Shown here piece by piece: positions 10,148-21,366 of a DNA stretch of 64,000 nucleotides (its first letter is position 1; each line of letters opens with the position of its first letter). Position numbers and translations under genes: made by a program. The stretch covers positions 10,078,528 to 10,142,527 of the forward strand of contig CAJINV010000002.1 of NCBI GenBank assembly GCA_905178155.1, read 5' to 3'. The notes below the pieces were generated by a model, which searched no databases, was not told the DNA's origin, and saw nothing but the letters and a program-made list of their open reading frames with translations. Origin of the DNA: Amoebophrya sp. A120. Lineage: Eukaryota; Sar; Dinophyceae; Syndiniales; Amoebophryaceae.

Positions 10148-11659
10148 GGAAATTGATGGCAGAAGTTACCGCAGGCATCGGATGAATCAATACTCAGAGT
10201 TTGGTGGAGAGAATAGTAAAGACACTGTACCTCGATAGGAAGAGCAGGCACTGCATCGACTGAGAATTTTTCCGAAGCGTGTCGGTACCTATGTATTCGA
10301 TCACACAGATTCCTCGCATGAATGCAAATGCAAGAAAAATTGTTACGTTTTGATAAAAATTTACTTCTCCTCAGTTGTTTTGTTACGAACTACTCTAGCA
10401 GACTCAGAAATCTAGCAGACTCAAAAATCGCAGACAAATTCAGACAGAAGCGAAGAAGGTTTGTTCGGTTGTTTTGACGTTGTAGTGCCAAGGGGCGGCC
10501 CCACCCCTTGCTGTGCGCAGCTTGTTCTAGGCAAGGGGCCCGCGGCGGCTCGTGGTACTGCATAGTACTAGGAGACACCAAGAAACCTCTTTTCCTTCCG
10601 CAGCAGACTCTTGTTTAATATTTGACAAAATTCACTCATTAGCAGACGAAAAAATAGCAGACTCGTCTCGAATAATGTTCTCATGTTCACAAGTTTAGAC
10701 TTAGATTCGAAATCGCAGACTGATAGGCCGAAAATCGCAGACTAATTTAGACACTTGCTACTCTTAGCAAGCGTTAGAAATGCAGTAGTAGATGTCTTCG
10801 CCAAAAAAGCTGCATTTAGGCAAGTACTAGGTTCGTCCCGACCTGGCTGCTGAGAGGTGGAACTTATTACTGGTGTAGGATATCCCTCTATCATCAGAAT
10901 GAAGAAAACAACCTGCATGATGGGCGCCTCTCGGAAGTAATGCCTCCGCACTTGTTTCTTGTTTGCAAACGAAAAAGCAGAATTCGTGTGTAACATGATT
11001 GCAAGCCTAATGTCAGAATGTATATTATCATCCAACTACTTGAAGCGGACGAACTTGCAGCAAAGTGCCCGCAAAACCCGAGCTGATATTGTTTCTATGC
11101 TAGCGACTGGACCAGAGCCAAGTCGCTCGTGTTACACCTGTACAAAGAAGAAAACTTACGAAGTGAAGATAATTTGAAGAAAATGAATACCGTCCAAGAC
11201 CACGTCGGCGACCGCTGAGTGGGACTGTCGCCCAAGATATTGGTGTTCCTCGTTTCTTAGGTCACATCTCGTTTGCGTTTTCGCTTTTTTGTTTCTTATC
11301 GAGGGATGTTTTTTCATTCGCGACGAGAAGCAAGCTTCCTGAGGAGTGAAGCCTAAGCCCGTGCTGTGATCGACCACGATCATCTTTGAGTGAGAGGTCT
11401 AGATGGAACGGGCATGGCCGTGATCATTTAGTTCTTGTGCAGGATCATCTTTCCCTTACCCCAGCCCCCTCGACCCCAATCTCAATACCAACGATAGAGC
11501 TACCGTAGAACCAGCTAAGCTGCTGATGACGCTTGTATTTTGATCCCTCGAGGCGTTATTCTCTGCCGTGTTGTAGAGGGGCTGTACTTCTGCAAAGTAG
11601 TGAAAATAAATTAACTAGTTCCCCCATGTTTTGATCCCCTGGTCTACTTGAATTGCAAG
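10148..11659. other. Intergenic with clustered GCAGACT repeats
   Basis: About 1.5 kb without a supported gene. From about 10398 to 10745 the heptamer GCAGACT or near copies (often preceded by TA or TC) recur roughly eight times at irregular spacing. The rest is unremarkable; the glycosyltransferase promoter should lie near 11500-11659. Confidence 0.55.
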
Positions 11660-14316
11660 ATGGTTCTCACTGTCGGTTGGTTTGCTCCATTTTTCTCGAA
11701 CAGCGGGTATGGGTCGGAAGCGATTTCCTACTTGCTCGCCTTCCAGAAGTACCTGCCCCACATTCCCGTCGCGATTCGGCAGTTTGCCGAGCCGGAAGAC
11801 ATGCAGTGGTCCAATCACAACCTTCCCCCCGAGTTGCGTCGCATCCTTCGCGGCCTCACCAAAAAGTCCTTCGCGGACACCACACGTGTGGTGCGGAACA
11901 GAGCAATGTCGGCGAGCGAGGCGGCGCAGCAGGCAGGCAGCGATAATGTTGACCCTGCGAATAAACACTTGCCCCAGGTCGCCGCGGGGAGCGGTAGTGC
12001 CGCCGAGGGGAATAATAATAAAGCGGTTCTGACGGGACGAGATCGAGAACCTCTGCATCACCAGCAAGATAATTATGCCGGCGGAGTTGTAGAGAAAGGA
12101 GAATTGGCGGCGATCTGCCACTCCACACCGGACGTGTGGCACGAGGACGGGGCGTTTGGCTGGGGAAATTTGCAGACCCGTTGTCCCCCGCCGTCGGCAA
12201 AGATCCGCATCGGCCGCACGATGTTTGAGACGGACACGCTGCCTAGCTCGTGGGTGCCGCGGCTGGAGAAGATGGACTACATTCTCGTGCCGACCAAGTT
12301 CCACTTCGACATTTGGCGCAAGAAGATCCACGAGTACAAGCTGCGGGTGCTGCACGAGGCGGTGGACACAGAATTTTTCTCCCCCACCGGGACCCCCGTG
12401 GTGCCCGTTTTGTCGCACCGCGCGAACCACCGCCTGTTCAACCGGTACGTGGGGCGGCTGGTGCGCACACTGCCCGTGAACCGCAACCACCCGTCGGCCG
12501 GGAAGAAGACGGCGCCGGCCATCGACCCGAAAACCGGGCGGCTGGCGCAACACGTGAAGAAGGCGGTGCCAGAGAAGTACAGCCGGCACAAGTTCGGCGC
12601 CAAGGCGGGCGAGCTGCACCACCACGAGCAGCGGAAGCTGCAGCAGCGGCGCTACTTCGACGACGACTACGCCGGGGATCTGGAGGAGGACGTGTTCCAC
12701 CAACCCCCGGAGGCGAAAACCGCCGCGGCGCACCAGCGCATTCAGCAGCAGCCCAAATTTTTCCTCGCGATCGGGAAATGGGAGAAGCGCAAGGGGTTTG
12801 ACGTGCTGATCAAAGCCTTTCAGGAAGAGTTCCGGTCGGACGTGGAGGTGTTTCTGCTGATCAAAACGAGCCTGTTCCACAACACAAGGAGGCAAATTCT
12901 GCAGGAGGCCTTCGGAAAGGAGTACGACGCCGAGAAATTAGACCGGTACCAGCACGTCATCATCGACGAGACACCGCTGTCGTCGGTGGAGATGGTGCAG
13001 GTATAATTGGGTTCAGAAGTTTAGCAGGGACGTTGTTCTTCGGGATTTTCTTCAAAGGTGAAGTTCAGAAACAAATACGGGGACGAGATTACTGAAAATC
13101 TAAAGGAGAAATATGAAGATGTATCACAAGAACTCAGATGATGTACTTGCACCCTGTTGAATGCTGCTCTTCTTTTTCTTCAACATCTATTCAAAAAATC
13201 TTCAAAACTCAATCTGTACCAGCTCTATCGTGAAGCCACCGCGGTGGTGCTTCCGAGTCGGGGCGAGGGTTGGGGCCGGGGACACGCAGAAGCGATGTCT
13301 ATGGCCAAGCCTCTCATCGCCGTGAACTGGTCGGGGCCCAGCGAGTACATGCGAGACGACAATTCCTTAGCAGTCAACTACACGCTGGTTCGTCAACTGG
13401 ACCCGAATACTATCCTGTGCAAAAGTATCGTACTGCTCGTACTAATTGCAATCATGCATGACAGATCTTGTTTCTTAGCGAAATCAGCATTACAAATTTC
13501 ATTTTTCCTTCTGGAAAAATTTGTATTGCGATTTATACTAGTACGATACTTTTGCAATGCATAAATGCCGGCATGTACTCAGGCGACGGGCACTGGGCGG
13601 AGCCCTCTGTTTCCTCCATCAAATGTAAAAATGTCTGGGTCTGGAAGAATGCAACTTGTAATGCGTATTTCAGAACACAGAAAAGTCTCTCATGCATACG
13701 TAGCAAAAGCTCCCGCTTTTTGTCAGCAAAATAGGGGACTTGTCATGCGGATTCGGCATTGCGGAAGGTTCTCGAAAACTGTGATGCTAGAGCTTCCATG
13801 CCAGACCTTCTGTGTCATGCAAAAACAGCATGACTCTTCCAGACCCAGACATTTTTACAATCCATATCCTCCCTGCGACAGCAAATGCGCTGGGTGCTGA
13901 ATCACGAGGAGGAGGCGAAGCGTATGGGAGCGGCGTGTGGGGTGGTCGCGGGGTGGTAGTTTATTTTGGCACGGATTCTACTGCCGTTTCGGTTGAGAAA
14001 TAGGATTTGCATGCTTCTTTCGTTCATTGCTTGGTCCATCTGGCTGGCAAAAGTAGTATGTAATGTGTCGTTGAAAAAAAAAATCTGAATTATGCGAACT
14101 ACAAGCCAATGGCTATCTTCACGACCACCTCCAGCTCCGCTCTGCATAAAAGAAATCGGCATGAACGCACGGCGCTTGATGGTTGAACAGTATTCGTTGT
14201 CGGAAATATCGAAGCAGCTCGACAAACTACTCACGGAACTAAATTCGAAAATCGACGAGCGCAACGCCAAGATCCCCGTGAACATCACGAGACTGAGGGA
14301 TCGGGACGAATTGTAA
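11660..14316 (+). CDS. GT4-type glycosyltransferase
   Basis: GT-B fold glycosyltransferase. The start at 11660 gives MVLTVGWFAPFFSNSGYGSEA, the usual N-terminal strand and glycine loop of GT4 enzymes. A low-complexity insertion (about residues 75-165) follows, then DYILVPTKFHFDIW, LHEAVDTEFFSP, and the C-domain start FFLAIGKWEKRKGFDVLIKAF. Exon 2 carries LYREATAVVLPSRGEGWGRG and EAMSMAKPLIAVNWSGPSEYM; EGWGRGHAE is the E-x7-E motif that binds the nucleotide-sugar. Exons: 11660-13000 (GT donor), 13223-13410, 13569-13616, 13872-about 13930, then about 14150-14316. Two introners interrupt the C-domain and excise cleanly. The last intron boundary is unresolved. Donor sugar and acceptor cannot be read from the sequence. 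Confidence 0.85.
13411..13563 (+). mobile_element. Introner, family B
   Basis: 153-bp element with ends TATCCTGTGCAAAAGTATCG and its approximate complement, a TIR unlike family A. Target copies AATAC (13406-13410) and AATGC (13564-13568) differ at one base. Excision gives LDPN(A/T)GMYSGDGHWAEP in frame. The family-B sister is at 59389-59535. Confidence 0.88.
13617..13866 (+). mobile_element. Introner, family A subfamily 1
   Basis: 250-bp element in the same orientation as 3366-3622. The left end is CATCAAATG (first T lost) and the right end CAATCCATA. Target duplication TCCTC at 13612-13616 and 13867-13871. Excision joins AEPSVSS to LRQQMRWVLNHEEEAKRMGA. Confidence 0.9.
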
Positions 14317-14638
14317 ACAATTCTGTGGCCTTTTTTCGGCGGCTGGGCAGCTTTACAACTCCAGTTGTCGTCGTTCGATTGTTGACCAGGAGGAGTGATC
14401 GTGCTGCGTCGACCTCGATGAGGAAGCCAAAGTCCGGCTCCCACGCAGCGGTGATCGATAGTACGAGCGGACGTGAAGAATCGGAAACTCGTTTGATGCG
14501 TCAGGTTTTTCGACGTCGCACAGTAACTTGTTTGACGACAACGAAGCGTGAAGACGGCAGGAGGAACAATCTTTGCGAAGATCAACTGCATGTCCCGGAA
14601 ACAAGAAGACATCCTAAGCTAATCAAAAGAAAGCAGCT

Positions 14639-15034
14639 ATGCCTGGCGCTACGCACGACTCGATCCGGTTTGCGGCGGGCAGCCAGGAGCTGATCTGCTA
14701 CTTCATCAAGAGCCTCCGCGAAATCCCGGCGGACACGGGGTACTACGCGCTGTCATCGAATACGTCGGGCGGGAGCAACGGAACGCGCTCAGGCATACGA
14801 TCTGCTACTTCCGCAACGGCGGGATCGTCATATGGTAATCCGGCGGCTGTGACAGGGACGAAAGGAGAGGCAGGAATTTCGGATGGAGGAGCAGGGATAG
14901 GCACGGCCGCGGTAGGAAACGTTGCAGCCGGAGGCGGAACCCCAGCCGCTGCGATCATGGCGGGCAATAGCAACGCAGGCACAACAAATGCTGATGCAGG
15001 TGGAGCAGGTGGCCCAGAGCAGGCTTTCTTGTAG
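14639..15034 (+). CDS. Hypothetical small protein (doubtful)
   Basis: 131-codon ORF starting MPGATHDSIRFAAGSQELI. The first 40 residues look structured (CYFIKSLREIPADTGYYAL); the rest is Gly/Ala/Ser/Thr-rich low complexity. No family recognised. It lies on the + strand in the gap between two real genes, which is the main support. The flanking 14317-14638 and 15035-15449 hold nothing else I can support. Confidence 0.35.
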   Translation: MPGATHDSIRFAAGSQELICYFIKSLREIPADTGYYALSSNTSGGSNGTRSGIRSATSATAGSSYGNPAAVTGTKGEAGISDGGAGIGTAAVGNVAAGGGTPAAAIMAGNSNAGTTNADAGGAGGPEQAFL

Positions 15035-15449
15035 CCAGGTACAACAGCTGGACGATTGCACCGGTGCAGTGGTGATTTCTTGGCTAGAAGATAGAAACAA
15101 TTCGAGTGATGTCAGTGGCAGATGACCGCGATTTTTTGGAAAAAACGACCAAAAGAATATGCTTGAAATGAAGCAGAAATTGCTCTCACTCGTCTTGTTC
15201 TGGTATTCAGATCCGGGTGTTTCAGGATTTTTTTTTGGCGGAAGGCATTTTTGGCGAAAGTTGATGAGTTGTGTTTGGTCATCTTCCTTTCTGTTTTATA
15301 CTCTGTTCGACTCGGTTCCCTGGCGCGTTCATGAATGCGATGCTAATGAATGTATGATGCACCGAATTCGAACTGGAAGTTACGGATGATACTGCGTACT
15401 GACACGGCTTCTATACGGAAAAAGGTACTACTGGTCGGAACGAAATAAC

Positions 15450-18400
15450 ATGGCGCCAGGTCGTCAAACGAGAAAGCTTCTTGCTGCCTGCTTCGCACAG
15501 CAGATTTGTGCGGAGGTTTACTACGCCCTAGCGTCCTCACAGAAATCTCCGTTTCTCGGAGATGCTATCGCGAAGCACAAGGGGATTGTGCGAGAGGACG
15601 AGGTGCTCGGTGGTCATGGAGATGCTTTCTCAACAGACGGATCGCCGCCCGCAGGAGAATCCACGCGGGACACCGATATTTCACCCAAAATGGATTTGGA
15701 TTATAAAAACGACTGGGTACAGGTCGGGGCGGCGTCGCCGCTCGGAGGGCACAAGGGGCAAGCGGTGTTTGAGTCAGTGCGTGGCAACGGAGCAGGAGCG
15801 ACGCCGTCCACCTCGGCCGGTTCCTCCCCCGCATCATCGGCTAACCATGGCGGTAGCACAAATAAAAGCCCGACGGTATTGCAATGTACAACCAACGAAG
15901 GAGGTAGAAAGAAACAGAAACCCCTCGACAAGCGGCGCAAACCTTCTCTAAAGGACAAGATCACTCCCTTCGGCTACCGCGATGTTTTAAACACGTTCGA
16001 GAACGCGCCGGTTGAGGTGATCGGCGAGATTCCGAGCTGGCTGTTTCGGGACGGGACCTTTTACAAGCAGTCCGGGGGCGCCTTCGCGCTGCCCGACGAC
16101 CCGAGCGGCACCGGGCCCGACCCGTCCTCCCAGATGCTCGACGGGCTGGCCCACGTGGCCGCGTGGCGGTTCGCGGCCAACCCGCATGGACACGGCCCGG
16201 AGGTGCTGTTCAGCAACAACTTTCCGGACACGGAGGCCTACGACCTGTGGCACGAGAGCGGCGGGGTCAACCGGGAGTTCGCCGGCACCGCGGGCGGCAA
16301 GCAGGTCTACCTGTTCAATCCGAACGTGAATTTTCAGCGCTGCGAAGACAACAAGATCGCGCCCTGTTTGATTGAGGCGCCCCTGCCGGTGCGCATGGTC
16401 CCGATGGACCCGCAGACCCTGGTAACGGTGGAGAAAAGCCGCAACATGAACGACCTGCTGGAATCCGCGCAGGACTGCACAGGAGGCGGTCCGGAGAGTG
16501 GTCCAGGCTGCATTTCGGCGACGTCAGATGGAAAAAAGCCGCCGTCTTCATCCTCCTACACCGGCGAAAATTTAGATGGTGAACAAGCTTCATCCGCCGC
16601 CACCAGCAGTTGCCGCAGCTCCGGCGCTGATGTTGGAACTGAAGATGGCTGTTCACTTGTTCTGCCTTCTGAGCAAGTGCTGGGACGGAGAGGACAAGCA
16701 GATGATAGTGTGAGGAAAGAAGAAGAAAAGAGGAGCGCCGCCGATCCTTCAGGTGGCAAATACGTCCACGATCTGGTTTTCCTCGCTTCCCATCAACTCG
16801 AGGCGCCGAACCGTCAAAACTACCACCTCGCGTATTACCTAACTCCGGGGAAGGATTGTGCACTGGGCTACCGCGTTTACAAACTGTGTCACGATGACAA
16901 AAATTCAAGCGGGGGAGCGGAAGGACAGGAGGAAGTTGCTGGCGAAAGCGTGAACTCCGGCTCGAATCGCTGTTGCGAGGTGTTGGCGGACGACAAGCTG
17001 TGTCAAACCGATTTCCCTACGCTGTTCCGCAATCTGATTCCGCATGAGAAATGCCCCTGCATGATGCACACCACCATCGAGACGGAAAAATACCTGATCA
17101 TCCCGGAAACGTCGCTCCGCTGGAGACCGGGACTCACGCTGCAAAGCTCGACGCTCGGTATAGTATCTGGCGAATCAATGATCTTTGTGTGTTTGAAGTT
17201 CGGTGCATTTCTGATTGGCTCGTGTTTGACAGATGAGGGGTAAGTACCACATTCATACTTTCTCAAAAATGTCGGCCAAGGACTACACAGGTAACCTGCC
17301 GATCATTGGCAAGCGGTGGCGGGTGCCGTTTTTCAAGCAGTTCGAGTACAAGAAGGACATTCCGCTCGCGTTTCGGGTGTACGAGAAAGGTTCGGACGCG
17401 GAAACGAAAAAAGCCCGGGTCAGGTTCGTCTGTCGCGTCGAGGCGGCCCACGACGGGCACCTGTTCCACGTGGCCAACGCCTTTGACCACGACGAGAGCG
17501 GTGGTGGCTGCAGCCGCGTCACCTTCGATTCCGACTTTCTCAACGCCTGGCAGTTCGGCGGACAGAAGGTCACCGAGCGGGGGATGGTACGATTCTGTCT
17601 CGAGTTCCCGAAGGAAAAAGATGTAGGACCAAAGGAGGATATCCTGAGTAAAAACCTCCCCATACCAGAGTCAAAATGGAAAATCTGCTAGACAAATCGG
17701 CCAACTTTGGTTGTTTGGCATGACAAGTTTGGGCTCGTAGTGCAATCCTTTTGAGCTAGTGCAGGAGGATGACAGATCTAGCATATCATGCTGATTCTAG
17801 CATTACAAAATCCAAAACGCGGCTAGATAATGCTTCTCATGGGGTTCCGCATGACAAACTTTTTTGGCACGCAGGTTTGCGTGACAACTCTGGGGTGGGG
17901 ACGTTTTTACACAGGATAGAGGACACCATCGGGGAGCAGGAGTTGCATCCTCCAGAAGAAGATAAAAAATCCTGTGCCGACAACGATGTAGTTCATCGGG
18001 GGATTGCTGCGAGTTCTTGTGAGATTTCTGATCACGACATCGAACCACCAGGAGCCTCGTCTGTGAGCAAGAAAATGCTGTTGGACGAGTCCCCCGGCTT
18101 TCCCGTCGCGAATCCGGCTTTTCTCCGGCAGAAAACCCGGTTTTTCTACGCGGTGACCAGCACCGCGTTTTCCAGTCTCTCGCGCGTCGACGCGGAAACG
18201 GGCGAAACAAAGTATCAAATGTAAAAATGTCTGGGTCTGGAAACTTGTGATGCTGAGTGGCGAATCGTGAGGAGGCCACAAGTGCTGGCCGAGCATGACA
18301 AGTTTCTGAGGTTCTAGGTGTTGCCTATTCTGCATGACAAACTGCGTTTCTGCATGACAGAAAAATGGGGCTTTTGGGTGACGCGCACGACAGATTTACG

Positions 18401-19084
18401 GGTCATGCCAGACAAGCATGACAAACATGCATTCTTCCAGACCCAGACATTTTTACATTTGATACGAAGGAGTGGAAGCTGAAACACGGGGCCCAGAACC
18501 AGTGGCAGGTGTCGGATATCAAATGTAAAAGTGTCTGGGTCTGAAAGATTGCCAGGTTTGTCATGCACATTTTGCATGACTTCTGATGTCTGTGATGCAT
18601 GCCCTAGCATCACAGATTTCGTGAGGGCTTCCTGATGCCTTTACCGCATGACAAATGCTCTTTCCGTGTAGCAAAACTTGGACTCTCTTTGCTGCTCATG
18701 CAATACAGATATTTTTAGAATCCAAAATCAGCATGACAGGTTGCAGCCTTCCAGACCCAGACATTTTTACATTTGATATCGGAGCCGCAGTTCGTGCCGC
18801 GGCGGGGGGAGGTGGCTGGGAAGGAAAAAAGCGGGGAAAGTTTGACGTCCTTCTTGTCCCGCGCACGCGCGGCCGGCCAGTACCCCCCGGGTAGCGCGGA
18901 ACTGGATGGGGTTTTGCTCGTTGCGGCCAACGACATCACCGAGGAGCGGAGCTACCTACTTGTGCTAGACCCCAGCACGATGGAGGAGCTGGCGCGGATC
19001 ACCGCACCCATCGACGTCAATTACGGACTGCATTCGCAGTTCGTCGGCCCCGAGTCTCCGGAAGTGCTGCCACTGAAGTGGTAG
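15450..19084 (+). CDS. Carotenoid oxygenase-family protein
   Basis: Beta-propeller, Fe(II)-dependent carotenoid cleavage oxygenase family. Exons are about 15450-17157, 17291-17639, 17924-18212, 18470-18516 and 18784-19084. A Ser/Gly-rich N-terminal extension precedes FENAPVEVIGEIPSWLFRDG, the family's entry motif. Probable iron-ligand His regions follow in order: DGLAHVAAWRF, MMHTTIETEKYLIIPE, LFHVANAFDHDE and YGLHSQFV near the end. VLLVAANDITEERSYLLVLD matches the penultimate blade. A Ser/Glu-rich insertion (about residues 335-430) breaks one blade. Exon 1 to 2 is a GT-AG intron joining LQSSTLG to NLPIIGKRW; the other three introns are introners. Substrate and metal occupancy cannot be told from sequence; a carotenoid enzyme in a parasitic alveolate would be notable. 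Confidence 0.85.
17640..17918 (+). mobile_element. Introner, family C
   Basis: 279-bp element with TIR TATCCTGAGTAAAAACCTCC on the left and a complementary right end finishing ACACAGGATA. Target duplication GAGGA at 17635-17639 and 17919-17923. Excision gives KDVGPKEDTIGEQELH. The body is related in reverse complement to 51187-51466. Confidence 0.9.
18213..18464 (+). mobile_element. Introner, family A subfamily 3
   Basis: 252-bp element, ends TATCAAATGTAAAAATG and CATTTGATA. Target copies CAAAG (18208-18212) and CGAAG (18465-18469) differ at one base. Excision joins DAETGETK to EWKLKHGAQNQ. Same orientation and subfamily as 1-236; reverse complement of 57419-57674. Confidence 0.9.
18517..18778 (+). 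mobile_element. Introner, family A subfamily 2
   Basis: 262-bp element, exact target duplication TCGGA at 18512-18516 and 18779-18783. Excision joins NQWQVSE to PQFVPRRGE. Closely similar to the elements at 23639, 24122 and 46755, all in the same orientation. The exon between this and the previous introner is only about 50 nt. Confidence 0.92.
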
Positions 19085-21366
19085 TAGAAAGGGCGAGATC
19101 TTTTTGTCCTGCTGCGTTCTTTATTTCACAGGGCTGTTGTGGGTCGGTTTCTGTGGTGGTTGATCTGCAGAAGACTGTCTGAAACCCATTACCAGCGTTG
19201 CTGTGCAGTTGTTTCCAACAGAGTACTATGCAAAAGAGAATAAACAGAAAAGCAGCTTCTTGTTCACAGCGTTGCCGCAGCGGTGCAAGGGTTGCTAATC
19301 GTTTCGCTATTTTGATCTGCTAAATCTACGTGTACTTAATCTTTCTTGGACTCTTCAGTTGCGTTAAATACCGTGTCCAAAAAGGTACATGAAAAGTGAT
19401 TTGTCGACCCAATGTGCAGATGGGTTTGGAATTGTATTACCGAATTGAGAATAAAGCGAGAATGTTTTGCGTTCGAAAATGTACATGAACGAAAGAAGGC
19501 AATGAGTTTTTCCGCATTGCTACAAGTCTTGCTGATAGAGATAGAAAAGAGTATTGAAATAAACGAGCGAATGAAATATTCTGATCCTCGCTAAGGACGT
19601 TCGACGGTGTTCATCCATGGCAGATAGCTTGTCTCAGCTTCAGGTTCAGATCATTTACATCATCAACCCGCAGACACTTCAACGCAAACGATGGAAATTG
19701 ACAGACTAAAGATAGGATCGCAATCATTTTCCATCTTGGTTCGTGCACCCAGTCCATAGTGAAAGTTCTCTTTGTGGCATAGGCAGACATAGTATACATA
19801 GAAATCGAGATGCACGAAATGGCGGAAACGCAGCAACATCAAGACCGTGAGAACTTGAATTTGAAATTTCCAGAGTAAGAATGAATGTTCCAGATGAAAG
19901 TTCTTCGACATAGACCCTTCCGTACAAAAATTTTCAAGCGCTAAAGAACCACAAACCCGAGAGAATAGAGGCTCACCCTCCATGAGCCTCATTGACATTG
20001 CAGTTCGCTGTATCCAATGAAAATTTGAACCACTTCACACAGCGACCTGACGAGCCAATAGTGCAATGCAGAGTAGTAGAAGGTGACAGTGGATAAAGGA
20101 AGGACGCGCTTGTTGCCTAGAAGTATTGCTTCTTGGTTCGAATCATAGCGCATTTGTGTAATTCGGAGCAAGGCCGGTTGTGCAGACGCCGAATTATAAA
20201 TCAAAAACCACCCACAGAGTCTCACCCTGTAATCAGCCCACCACGAGTACGTAGTAGAAGTTTATCAGGTTTTTTTCAAAGCTAACGTACCAGTGGCGAT
20301 TGCAGTAGTGTCAGTGTCTTTTCAGACTTTACTAGAATCTGGCGGTTTTTTTTTACGGCATACTGCACCTTTTAGCAAATTTAAGGAAAGCGCTAAGAGT
20401 ATTTTTTTATCAAGCGCAGCCGCACAAGGAATTTTAGTTATCACTTTTCTTTACGGTAATATCTTTTTTGCTTTAGTTAGTCGTTTCTTAGTTTAGTTTT
20501 CGTAGTTTATTTTTCCAAAGTTTCGTTCTTGATCTTGCTTTCGCCATACTTTTTCTACTAGCTTCAGACAGCTCTTATCTAGGCTACTTTTCACTCCTTC
20601 TGCTTTTTCTGACTCCAGAGGTAGTAATACTCATCATTGTCGATATAGCTTCATCTGCTTCTTATCCTTTATCCTTCTTTACGATTCGATTCGCATATTC
20701 CGCATAGTTATTTCACATATTTGTTTCTGTGGCATAGGACACATCTACTATCGTTCTGCAGCAGCATACAACAACCAGAGTCGGAACCACAGCGTGCTGC
20801 AGCGCAACCGTTCGCACACACGTCTGCTGGACACCGTAAAGCACTGGAAGGTGAGGTCGGGCTCAATCAAATTGTAAGAGGTGCTCAGTAGAGTAGCCTG
20901 TAATACTTAAACGCTTCTGAGACCGCTAACAGTACTACTACCTATTTTGTAATAACTTCGCTGCCAGGCCCAGGGCGCCGCGCAAAGTTAAACCCGCTAT
21001 GGTAGTAGAAAATATTTCTACTACAGTACAATAGACGGAATCACCACATGGACCACGCGCAAGCATTAGGCGGCTAAAAAACTAAAACTAACCGGTGGAG
21101 CACGAGAAGGAGTTGCGCTCATTGTCGTGCTGGAACAAACCTCTACCAGCTCAACGTCCACCGCCTTAGAGATTTCTCCTCGTCAACGCACGGATAGAAA
21201 ACCAAAACTCAACATACCGAACAGGAGCGGTGCCTCGAGTAAAAACTTGATCATGCAGATCCACGACAATAAGCCGCAGGACGAGAATCTTCATACCATT
21301 CCATCTCAAGAAGACGGCGTGCTTCTTCGGACCTAGGGAAGAACAAGGGTAGTAGTTCCTCTTTCA
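19085..21366. other. Intergenic, with one perfect palindrome
   Basis: About 2.3 kb with no supported gene on either strand. It is A/T-rich in 19300-20700. A 10-bp perfect stem with a 3-nt loop lies at 21002-21024 (GTAGTAGAAA / TTTCTACTAC). I saw no tRNA cloverleaf or other RNA gene by eye. Confidence 0.55.

Noticed and set aside
11615-12895. 426-codon minus-strand ORF
   Set aside because: It lies antisense to the glycosyltransferase exon and is rich in Arg, His and Leu, typical of a shadow frame in GC-rich coding DNA.
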